Shown in pieces: positions 55,324 through 62,903 of a stretch of 64,000 bases of DNA. The notes beneath the pieces were generated by a model. That model was not told the DNA's origin and did no database searches. It was given only the letters and a program-made list of their open reading frames with translations. Position numbers and translations under genes: made by a program. The stretch covers positions 62,001-126,000 of the forward strand of contig JAEUHZ010000032.1 of NCBI GenBank assembly GCA_016795205.1, read 5' to 3'. Origin of the DNA: Planctomycetota bacterium (GTDB lineage Bacteria > Planctomycetota > UBA1135 > GCA-002686595). Position 1 is the first letter of the stretch, and every line of letters begins with the position of its first letter.

Positions 55324-56307
55324 TCAGGATTGGGGGGGGGAGGGAGGAGCGGGGGGGAGGCCCCTCTCCCGGAGTTTCCGATCGAACATCTCGCGGATGC
55401 TCGTGGAGGCGGGGGCGGGTCGGCGCTGGCCGCGTCGGCGGCTACCGATCCATGAGGTTAGCAGGCGCCCGCCGAAGATCACAAAGGCGAGCACGCCCAT
55501 GATCAGCGCCGGGTGATCGTTCAGGAACGTCCGCGCCGGGCCCGGGCCCTCGTCGAGGAGCCGGATGTTCCGCACGAAGATCCAGGGCATCTCCCAGGTG
55601 GCCTCGACGGTCTCACCCTTGGGGTTCACGTACTCGCTGTCGAACGTGACCATCCGGTAGAAGATCCCCTCGATCTCGACGGGACGCTTCTCCAGGTCGC
55701 GCAGCGCGACCTGCGGGAACGGGCGCTCCAGGAACTCGAGCAGCGAGGGTTCTCCGAACTCCTCGCCGGACCCGAGCTGGCCCTTCCAGGACGAGTCGCG
55801 CCCCAGGACGGGTCGCGCCAGCTTCTCGGGCCAGATCTGCCCGACGAGCCCCGCGATCCGCACGAACCGCCCGCGCCAGGCCTCGGGATCGCGGATCGCG
55901 GTCATGTAGTCCAGGCGGGCCTCGACGCGCGCGGTGAAGTCCTCGGGGTCGAAGCGGGCCACGTGCTCGAGGAGCTTGCGCGAGCCCGTCGTGTGCTGGA
56001 GCGGCTCCCCGTCCGCCTGGTCGCGCAGCGCGCCCTCGAAAGCGGCCGCGAGCGCCGACTCGCGCTCGGCCCGCGCCTCGGGTGAGAGCGTCGCCGTGGC
56101 CGGCACGGGGGAGGCGACCCCTGCAGCGGGAACCGGGGGAGCGGCAATCGGACGCTGGGAGTAGAGGAAGGCCGCGGCGCCGCCCAGGGCCACGAGCGCG
56201 ATGGCCATGAAGCGCGTGAACTCCGGCGTCCGCCAGAAGGGCGGCTCCTCGCGCGGGGTCAAGAACGCGGGCCGGCGCTGGGCACCGCTGGGCCGGGGAG
56301 TCGACAT
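55324..56307 (-). CDS. Membrane protein of unknown function (two transmembrane helices)
   Basis: 327 aa. First helix at about 32-48 (FMAIALVALGGAAAFLYS), a Pro/Ala-rich linker, a soluble region with RFVRIAGLVGQIWPEKLA and RPVEIEGIFYRMVTFDSEYVN, which looks like an OB-type or tRNA-anti-like beta barrel, then a second helix (ALIMGVLAFVIFGGRLLTSWIG) and a basic cytoplasmic tail. It lies 6 bp upstream of the DUF1080-like membrane gene, so the two are likely an operon. ATG 56307 is 8 nt behind a TACTCT box (minus strand). Confidence 0.75.
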   Translation of the reverse strand: MSTPRPSGAQRRPAFLTPREEPPFWRTPEFTRFMAIALVALGGAAAFLYSQRPIAAPPVPAAGVASPVPATATLSPEARAERESALAAAFEGALRDQADGEPLQHTTGSRKLLEHVARFDPEDFTARVEARLDYMTAIRDPEAWRGRFVRIAGLVGQIWPEKLARPVLGRDSSWKGQLGSGEEFGEPSLLEFLERPFPQVALRDLEKRPVEIEGIFYRMVTFDSEYVNPKGETVEATWEMPWIFVRNIRLLDEGPGPARTFLNDHPALIMGVLAFVIFGGRLLTSWIGSRRRGQRRPAPASTSIREMFDRKLRERGLPPAPPSPPQS

Positions 56308-56315
56308 CGGCGCAG

Positions 56316-56321
56316 AGAGTA
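56316..56321 (-). promoter_or_regulatory. TACTCT -10-like box of the two-gene membrane operon
   Basis: On the minus strand TACTCT ends 8 nt before the ATG at 56307. Leaderless layout. Confidence 0.4.
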
Positions 56322-56748
56322 GTCGTCGCGGGCCCGGTCAGGGACCCGAAAAGGCCGATCGGGCGGCGATCCGGCCCGAGCCGCCCAGCGGCCGGGGCGT
56401 GCGCCGGCCGCTGCTGGCGCCTGTGCGCTGCTCGGGCCGGCCCGGCCGGGGGGGGCGGGCCCCGGCCGGGCGGCTGAAGCTGGCCGAGCCCGCGCTCCGC
56501 CGGTTCCTCGCGAGCACCTGGAGGCGTGGCGCGCCCTGAGGTTCGGTCGCGAGTTCGCCGCTGGTCGCGGCCGGAGCGCAGCCCGCGGTCGATCCCCGGC
56601 GAGCGGCGGCGCCCAACCTGTCCTGTGCCGCGCGGCCCCGTGACCCTCCCCGGGCCGAGCGCAACCCGCGACGGCGCTCGCCGCGGCTCTAGGGGCGGCG
56701 CGCGGGCCGGACGCTGGGCCAAGGCCGCTCGTCCGAGCCAAGCCAGAA

Positions 56749-56793
56749 CGCCGAGCCGCGCGCGGCCCGCTCGGGACCGCGCGCGGCTCGGCG
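56749..56793 (-). terminator. 17-bp perfect hairpin after the exbB/exbD operon
   Basis: Arms 56749-56765 and 56777-56793 are fully complementary (GC only apart from one A/T pair), loop 11 nt, starting 25 bp after the exbD stop on the minus strand. No T tract beyond a TTC. Transcription terminator inferred. Confidence 0.6.
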
Positions 56794-56818
56794 CGCCTCG
56801 GATCGGGGCAGCGCTGCG

Positions 56819-57310
56819 CTACTTCGCGCCGATGTTCGCTTGCGGGATCGAGCCCGGGCCCATCGCGAACTCGATGTTCTTCATCTCGAGGACCTTGCCG
56901 ATGTTGACCACGGCCATGACTTCCTCCCAGGGCAGCGCGAAGTCGCCGTCGATGATCAGCGGGACGTCAGGCACGCCCTTGCGCTGCCAGTCCTCGTAGG
57001 CCCCGCGCACCAGGGTCTCGAGCTCCTTGATCCCCTCCTCGCCCTCGCCCACGACCTTGTGGCCGAACATGCGGCGCGGCTTGCGCTGGTCCGCGTCCCA
57101 CAGCATCGCGATGCGGATCTCCTTGATCTCGCCCGGGTCGGCCGCGCCGCCGACGCCCTTGTTCTTGGGCAGCCACGACTGGAACTTCCCTTCGAGCTGC
57201 TTGAACTTGAACGAGCACATGAAGAAGACGCACAGGCAGAAGATGATGTCCACCATGGCCACCACGTTCAGGTTCACCGGGTTGTCTTCTGCTTCGCCGC
57301 CGCCGGCCAT
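56819..57310 (-). CDS. exbD: ExbD/TolR family protein (second copy)
   Basis: 163 aa. N-terminal NPVNLNVVAMVDIIFCLCVFFMCSFKFKQ is the single transmembrane helix with the functional Asp (VDIIF) of ExbD. The periplasmic part ends in VPLIIDGDFALPWEEVMAVVNIGKVLEMKNIEFA, the conserved ExbD fold. It is longer than usual through an inserted loop (about 75-115) with basic and acidic residues. It is last of the exbB-exbD-exbD set (69 bp after the first exbD). ExbB/ExbD harvest proton-motive force for envelope transport. Confidence 0.9.
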   Translation of the reverse strand: MAGGGEAEDNPVNLNVVAMVDIIFCLCVFFMCSFKFKQLEGKFQSWLPKNKGVGGAADPGEIKEIRIAMLWDADQRKPRRMFGHKVVGEGEEGIKELETLVRGAYEDWQRKGVPDVPLIIDGDFALPWEEVMAVVNIGKVLEMKNIEFAMGPGSIPQANIGAK

Positions 57311-57379
57311 GATCGTTTCCTCGTCGTTCGTCGTCTGGGTCTGGGAAGGGTGGGGAGAGGCTCGGGTCCGCGCGGCGCC

Positions 57380-57904
57380 TCAGCGCGTGGGCGGCGGCTG
57401 GGCGCCGGCGACCTCGACCTTGTAGAGGCCGACGCCACCGGCCACCTCGATGACGCGCTGGATGAACCCGTACGGCGCGCCCTGGTCGGCTCGGATCAGG
57501 AGCGTTCGCGCGGACAGCCGCCGGCCGGCCGCGGGGTCGATGTCGGGCTCGAGGTTCTCGTCGGCGTCGGCCTGGAGGCGCGTCTTCAGGGTGTCGGGCG
57601 TGTAGTCGAGACCGCGTACCGAGACCAGCCACTTCTCGCCCTCCCGACCAGCGCCCGCGACCGGCAGGAACGGCATCTCCGTCTCGTCGTCGCGGTGGAT
57701 GTTCACGGTCGTGGTCGGGGTTTCCTCGGCACGCGGGTCCTCCTTGATCTTGGAGGCCTTGGGCAGGATCAGGTCGGCCGACTCGCGCACCGCCATGTCC
57801 GCCCCCAGCATGAAGAACAGCATGAGCAGGAACATGATGTCGATCATCGGCACCAGGTTCGGCGAGATGTCCTCTTTGAGCTTCGGCATCTGGTGCTTGC
57901 CCAT
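57380..57904 (-). CDS. exbD: ExbD/TolR family protein (first copy)
   Basis: 174 aa. NLVPMIDIMFLLMLFFMLGADM is the anchor helix with the proton-carrying Asp (MIDIM). The periplasmic domain has an insert (about 75-125) and ends with LLIRADQGAPYGFIQRVIEVAGGVGLYKVEVA, a typical ExbD ending. It lies 42 bp after exbB. Two different ExbD paralogues in one locus suggest a heteromeric complex. Confidence 0.92.
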   Translation of the reverse strand: MGKHQMPKLKEDISPNLVPMIDIMFLLMLFFMLGADMAVRESADLILPKASKIKEDPRAEETPTTTVNIHRDDETEMPFLPVAGAGREGEKWLVSVRGLDYTPDTLKTRLQADADENLEPDIDPAAGRRLSARTLLIRADQGAPYGFIQRVIEVAGGVGLYKVEVAGAQPPPTR

Positions 57905-57946
57905 CGTGCGTTCTCCGTGTGTGGCTCTGGGGGCGGTGACGTCGGA

Positions 57947-58687
57947 TCAGTGACGCGCCGAGGAACCCTCGTCCTTGCCGACGAGGCTCGAGAGCAGCTC
58001 GACCGCCTGCAGGTTGATCGAGAGGCACATGGCCGTGACCTTGTTCTTGTAGAAGAAGTAGGCCGTCAGGAACACGATGCCGATGAACAGGCCCATCGTC
58101 GTGTTCACCAAGGACTCGTACACGCCCGTCGCCAGGTCCTTGGGCGTCGGGGCCTTCAGGTTCTCGATGACCTGGAAGGACGCGATCATGCCCGTGACCG
58201 TGCCGAGCAGGCCGAGGAGGGGTCCGATGTTCCCGATCAACGACAGGTAGCTGATCTTGGTCTGCAGCTTGAACTGCTCCTCGGTCGCGGCCTGATCGAG
58301 CGCGTTGACCATCTCGCCGTAGCCGCTGCTGCGCATGCGCAGGGCCGCGCCGACGAGGTTCGAGAGGTAGCCGCCCTCCTGGTCGCACAGCTCGATGGCT
58401 TCCTCGTACTGGCCTTCTTCGATCAGGGCCTGGAGGTCCTGCGCCAGCGGCGTCGGCGCGACCTTCTCGCGGCGCACGTTCACGAGGTGCTCGATGACAC
58501 AGGCCGTGCCGGTCATCGAGGTGATGACCATGAGCCAGCCGACGGGGCCCGTGGCTTGGAACAGCTCCCACCAGGTCTTCTTGGGCGCGGTGTGGAACGG
58601 GTCGGCCGACTGGGCCAGGGCGCCCGACGCCAGCACGAAGGCGGCGAAGGCGACCAGGTAGAAGATCTTCTTCGTTTGGAGGTTCAT
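57947..58687 (-). CDS. exbB: ExbB/TolQ/MotA family proton channel protein
   Basis: 246 aa. A signal-peptide-like first helix (FYLVAFAAFVLASGALAQ) precedes the three conserved ExbB helices: VGWLMVITSMTGTACVIEHLV, then after a cytoplasmic loop YLSLIGNIGPLLGLLGTVTGMIASF and TTMGLFIGIVFLTAYFFYKNK. The GLLGTVTGM motif is diagnostic. ATG 58687 is preferred to the adjacent GTG at 58690. It is preceded by two TPR genes and followed by two exbD genes. Confidence 0.95.
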   Translation of the reverse strand: MNLQTKKIFYLVAFAAFVLASGALAQSADPFHTAPKKTWWELFQATGPVGWLMVITSMTGTACVIEHLVNVRREKVAPTPLAQDLQALIEEGQYEEAIELCDQEGGYLSNLVGAALRMRSSGYGEMVNALDQAATEEQFKLQTKISYLSLIGNIGPLLGLLGTVTGMIASFQVIENLKAPTPKDLATGVYESLVNTTMGLFIGIVFLTAYFFYKNKVTAMCLSINLQAVELLSSLVGKDEGSSARH

Positions 58688-58826
58688 CACGTCAGGGGGT
58701 CCTGGGGAATCCGGGGTGGGGGGGCAGCGCGTCTCGAGGGCGCGCTGTGGAGGGGTTGGCCTGCTCGGCGTGGGACGGGCTGGTGGTCGTGGGGCGGTGG
58801 GGTGGCACGAGGCGCTGCGTCCGGGC

Positions 58827-59969
58827 TCAGGGGAACTCGCGTGCGAGTTGCTCGCGGCGTTGCGCCGCGCGCTGCTGGTACATGCGCTTGCGATCCGCGA
58901 CGGTGTCTACCTGGGCCAGCGCGTCGAACACCGCGATCGAGCCCTGGAGCGAGCGCTTGTACTCCGTCATCGGGTCTCCCGGCAGCGGCGCGTACTGCAC
59001 CACGCCGCGCAGGTACATGTAGAGCGCGTCGATGAGCTGCTCCGCATCGCCCTTGCCGTTGTTCGCGGCGCGGGCCCGCTCTTGCGCCAGGTCGGCCAGC
59101 CCGTTCCAGACACCGGCCATGAGGTGGTTGGGCCCGTCCTTGGAGACCAGCTTGCGCAGGGCCGTCTCGGCCTCCGTCTTCTTGTTCTGAGCGGCCAGCG
59201 CGCGCGCCTCGCCGAGCTCGGCCTGGAGCTGGACGATCGGCGTGACGCCCGAGGCGCGCGCCGCGACGCCGTAGGCCGCGCTGGCCTTGGCCCAATCCTT
59301 CTGCTCCTCGAACAGGCGGCCCTTCAGCACGCCCGCGGCCGGGGCGAAGCTGGCGTCCGCCGCGGCCGCCATGTCGTCGAGCAGGCGGGCCGCCCCGGCG
59401 AAGTCCTTCTTCGCACCCAGGATCGTGACCAGACCCTCGCCGGCCTGCATCAGGTAGCGCGACTTCGGGAAGGCCGTCGCGAGCTCCTTGTAGCCCGCCA
59501 GCGCCGCGTCGGCCTGGCCCGTCCGCTGCAGCGCGAAGGCATGGAAGTACAGCGCGTTCTGGCGGATCGGGGCGCGGCGCTTCGTGTCGGCCTTGAGCTC
59601 CTCGAGCGGCGCGAGCGCTTCGGCGAACTTCGAGGTCGCGATCAGGTCGGCGACCGCCTGCCACTCCGGATCCGCGTAGGTGATGCCGCCCGGGGCGACG
59701 TCGGCCCAGGCCACGCGCTTGGTCTCGCCGCGCGGCGGGTCGATCTCGAGGCCGGCGAAGTCCTCGGACTTGATGCGGCCGATCTCTGACTGACCGTTGC
59801 GCAGGTTGACGACGTCGCGGTTCCCGTCCTGCGGCCGGGTCGCGGCCGTCGCCAGGGGTGCGGCGGCCGCTGCCGGGGCCCAGGCGGCGGCGCCCACGAG
59901 CGCCAGGGTCGCGGAGACGAAGGCAGGTGCGGCGCAGCGCGCCACGCGGGTCTGGCAGTTCAAGTTCAT
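58827..59969 (-). CDS. Exported TPR protein of the ExbB/ExbD locus
   Basis: 380 aa. Signal peptide with long Ala-rich core (FVSATLALVGAAAWAPAAAAA), a short beta segment (VVNLRNGQSEIGRIKSEDFAGLEI), then TPR-type helices throughout (FAEALAPLEELKADTK, ALQRTGQADAALAGYKELATAFPKS, GRLFEEQKDWAKASAAYGVAAR). It starts 2 bp after the stop of the 947-aa TPR gene, so translation is coupled. Probably a periplasmic partner of the energy-transducing complex. Confidence 0.88.
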   Translation of the reverse strand: MNLNCQTRVARCAAPAFVSATLALVGAAAWAPAAAAAPLATAATRPQDGNRDVVNLRNGQSEIGRIKSEDFAGLEIDPPRGETKRVAWADVAPGGITYADPEWQAVADLIATSKFAEALAPLEELKADTKRRAPIRQNALYFHAFALQRTGQADAALAGYKELATAFPKSRYLMQAGEGLVTILGAKKDFAGAARLLDDMAAAADASFAPAAGVLKGRLFEEQKDWAKASAAYGVAARASGVTPIVQLQAELGEARALAAQNKKTEAETALRKLVSKDGPNHLMAGVWNGLADLAQERARAANNGKGDAEQLIDALYMYLRGVVQYAPLPGDPMTEYKRSLQGSIAVFDALAQVDTVADRKRMYQQRAAQRREQLAREFP

Positions 59970-59971
59970 CC

Positions 59972-62815
59972 TCACTTGCAGCGGTCCTTGAGCTCTTCGC
60001 GCAACCTCGCGAACGCGCCGTCGAGGCCGAACTCCTGGCCGAAGCCACTGGTCGTCCGGTCGAGGTCGTTCAGCGCGAAGCACGCGTCGACGTAGTTGCC
60101 CGAGGAGGCGAAGTTCGCCACCTCGTGATACTTGGCCTGCCACCAGTTCGCGGTGTTCGGCGTCAGGTTCCGCGCCATCGTGGACAGGATGACCTGTGCG
60201 CGGCGGAAGCGGTCGAGGTCCTGGGACTTGGCGGCCACGAAGTGCTCGGCGACCCCGTACTCGAACCAGGCGTAGAGCAGGTCGGGCTTGCTCTGCTGGA
60301 CGCGCCGGTTGATCGTCTTCTTCTGCGCGTCGTAGATCTCCTCGCGGTCGAACAGCGCGCCGAGGACGTTGGCGGCCTCCTCGTAGCGTCCGAGGAACCC
60401 GTGGGTGCGGCCCAGGAGGATCTCCATCTTGTAGCCCGGCTGCGCCTGGAGCGCCTTGGTGAGGAGCTCCGCGGCCAGGTTCCAGTTCGCCGGGTCCTTC
60501 GTCTTGCGGGGATCCCAGCCGATGAACATCTCCTGGGACTCGGGCACCTCGTTCACGATCAGGCCCAGCGTGAACAGACGGCCGGCGGTGTCCTCGACGG
60601 CGCGCACGTTGAGCGGCTCGACCTTGAGCAGGGCGCGTCCCGCCACGGCGTAGAAGTTGGCCGCGCGCTTGCGCATCTCGTCGGCCTCGCGCGGCTTTTT
60701 CTCCTTGTCACGCAGCTCGTCGGAGCGCGCATCCAGCGCCCGGGCCAGGTTGCCGGCGGCGGTGCCGATGGCGCGCGAGTCGGGATCACGCCGGATGAGC
60801 GCCTCGAGCAACGCGATCGCTTCGTCATACCGGCCCAGTTCGCGCAGAGCTTCGATGCGGAAGCTCCAGAACTGCGCGACGACCTCGGGGCTGGCGGAGA
60901 AGCGCTCGTCGGCGCCCTCGAGCAGCGGCACCACCTCGGCCGCGCGGCCGACGTCCTTGTGCAGGTAGAGCTGGGCGAGCCGTAGCCGCGCCAGACGGCC
61001 GATCCCCGACAGGCTGGTCTTGCGCGCCAGGTCGAGCGTCGCGTCGTGCTCCTTGTCCGCCTCGGCCATGGCCTTCTTCAAGAGGGCCTCGGCCTGGCCG
61101 GAGAAGGTCTTGCCCTCGCCCTTGCGCGCTTCGTTCTTGAACAGCTCGAAGGCGTGCAGGAAGTAGGACTCGCCGGCCTTGGCCTGCGCGAGGAGATAGG
61201 ACGGCGCGGACGGCTGGACACGGCCGTACTGCTCGGCGGCTTCGACGTGCTTGCCCTCGGCGGCGAGCTGGTCGGCCTCGAAGAGCTGCGCCTCCCAGGC
61301 GCGCGGGTGCGAGGCGAACTTCGTCGCGAGCTGCCGCTGGCGCTCCTCGGCGCGCGACTTGTAGTAGTTCTTCTTCTCGTCGCGCTGGAGGCGCGTGTAG
61401 GCGCGCATGGACTGGAACACGGCTTCGGCCGCCTTCTCGTCGTTGCCGAAGCGATCGACGGCCGCATCGAAGGCGACCGTGGCCTCGTGGACCATCTCGC
61501 GCGAGAGGTACGTCGAGCCGATCAAGAGCCAGGCGTCCACGCCGACGCCGGCCGACTTCGAGTCCTTCGAGGCGGCTTCGATGGCGCGCTGGGCGATCCG
61601 CAAGCCCTGCTCGACCTCGCCCTGGCCGATCAGGGTCTGGGCGATCTGGAGCACGTTCGCCGGGTCCATGGCCCCGCCGGCCTGGAGCAGTTGCCCCTGG
61701 ATCCGGCGCCCCTCCGCGCCCCACGGTCCGCGCGGGTCGGCCGCGACGATGCGATCGGCCTGGGCGCCCGCGTTGCGCGTGTCGCCGGCCTTGAGGTACG
61801 CGCCGGCCAGTTGAGCGCGCACCGCCAGCCCGTGGCGCGTGAGATCGACGTCAGGCGTCGTGTCGAGGAACGTCTTGGCCTCGGCGATCGCCGGGTTCGT
61901 CAGGCCGCGCTCCAACTGGAGCGTGACCTTCTGGAGCACGGCCCACGACACGAGGTCGGCGACGATCGCGCCCATGTCGGAGTACACGCCCTTGGAGTCC
62001 AGCGTGAACTGATCGCGCAGGTTGATCGCGTCGTCGAAGGCCTGGAAGGCGTCGTCCCAGTTCTCCTGCTCCTTGTAGCAGAGACCCTCGTAGATGAGCC
62101 CCTCGTACCCGAAGATCGTGTCCCCGTAGTCGAGGCCGAATTCCTGGAAGCCGGCGATGGCCTCGTTCAGGTGCACGTCGCGCGTCGTCGTGTCGCTCTT
62201 GCCGTAGAGCAGCGCGTGGAAGTAGCGCGTGCGCGGCAGGTTGTAGCGCGCGGTCGTCAGCGCCTCCTCGAGCTTGGGGTTCGTGGTGGTCGACTCGGCG
62301 ATCAGGTCGTTGAGCTCCTTGATGCGCGCCTCGAGCTTGGCCTCGGCGGCCTTGAAGACGTCGCCGCCTTCCTTCTGGAGCTGCATGATCAGGCCGGTGT
62401 CCTTCTCGGCCTGGATCGCGCGCGAGATCGTCTCACCGAGCTTCTGGTAGACCTCGGGCAGGGTCGAGCTGGTCTCCTCCGCGACCTTGCGCCCGGAGTA
62501 CTGCCGGACGATGTCCTCCTTCTCCTCCAGGATCCGCGTCAAGAGTTCCTTGCGCTTGAACAGGTCGCTCTCGCGCAGCGCCAGGTCGAGACGCAGGTCG
62601 AGGTGCAGGGCCTTGACGCCGATGGCCTCCTCGGGCGGGAGGTTGCCCTGCGTCTGGAGCAGCGTGCACAGCCGCTCCGCCAGGTCGGTGTAGCCGCCGC
62701 GCAAGAGCGCCGAGGCGAAGTCGGCGTCGTTCCGCCCCAGGACGGCCGGGCTCTGGGCGTGGGCCAGGCCGGCGAAGGCGGCGAAGACGGAGGCTCGGAT
62801 CCAGCGCGGACTCAT
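59972..62815 (-). CDS. Very large exported TPR protein of the ExbB/ExbD locus
   Basis: 947 aa. Signal peptide SVFAAFAGLAHA with cleavage before QSPAVLG. Nearly the whole length is TPR-like helical pairs, such as ALLRGGYTDLAERLCTLLQTQG, WDDAFQAFDDAINLRDQF, AQLAGAYLKAGDTRNAGAQADRIVA, RIEALRELGRYDEAIALLEALIRRDPDS and TKALQAQPGYKMEILLGRTHGFLGRYEEAANVLG. There are no catalytic motifs. Similar large TPR proteins beside exbB/exbD are common in planctomycete genomes by my recollection. Probable periplasmic scaffold. Confidence 0.9.
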   Translation of the reverse strand: MSPRWIRASVFAAFAGLAHAQSPAVLGRNDADFASALLRGGYTDLAERLCTLLQTQGNLPPEEAIGVKALHLDLRLDLALRESDLFKRKELLTRILEEKEDIVRQYSGRKVAEETSSTLPEVYQKLGETISRAIQAEKDTGLIMQLQKEGGDVFKAAEAKLEARIKELNDLIAESTTTNPKLEEALTTARYNLPRTRYFHALLYGKSDTTTRDVHLNEAIAGFQEFGLDYGDTIFGYEGLIYEGLCYKEQENWDDAFQAFDDAINLRDQFTLDSKGVYSDMGAIVADLVSWAVLQKVTLQLERGLTNPAIAEAKTFLDTTPDVDLTRHGLAVRAQLAGAYLKAGDTRNAGAQADRIVAADPRGPWGAEGRRIQGQLLQAGGAMDPANVLQIAQTLIGQGEVEQGLRIAQRAIEAASKDSKSAGVGVDAWLLIGSTYLSREMVHEATVAFDAAVDRFGNDEKAAEAVFQSMRAYTRLQRDEKKNYYKSRAEERQRQLATKFASHPRAWEAQLFEADQLAAEGKHVEAAEQYGRVQPSAPSYLLAQAKAGESYFLHAFELFKNEARKGEGKTFSGQAEALLKKAMAEADKEHDATLDLARKTSLSGIGRLARLRLAQLYLHKDVGRAAEVVPLLEGADERFSASPEVVAQFWSFRIEALRELGRYDEAIALLEALIRRDPDSRAIGTAAGNLARALDARSDELRDKEKKPREADEMRKRAANFYAVAGRALLKVEPLNVRAVEDTAGRLFTLGLIVNEVPESQEMFIGWDPRKTKDPANWNLAAELLTKALQAQPGYKMEILLGRTHGFLGRYEEAANVLGALFDREEIYDAQKKTINRRVQQSKPDLLYAWFEYGVAEHFVAAKSQDLDRFRRAQVILSTMARNLTPNTANWWQAKYHEVANFASSGNYVDACFALNDLDRTTSGFGQEFGLDGAFARLREELKDRCK

Positions 62816-62903
62816 GCGGCGGGGCGGCAGGGGGGAGAGGAGGGTAGGTGCGCGCGAGCCGCGTCGATTCCGACGCGGCTCGCGGAAGCGGGCGATCCGT
62901 GTC

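Larger units (their letters stand above)
56308..56818. other. 511-bp region between two minus-strand operons
   Basis: No coding ORF recognised. Holds the TACTCT box of the downstream gene (56316-56321), a Pro/Gly-type GC-only stretch (56400-56520), and a 17-bp hairpin after the exbD operon (56749-56793). Confidence 0.5.
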
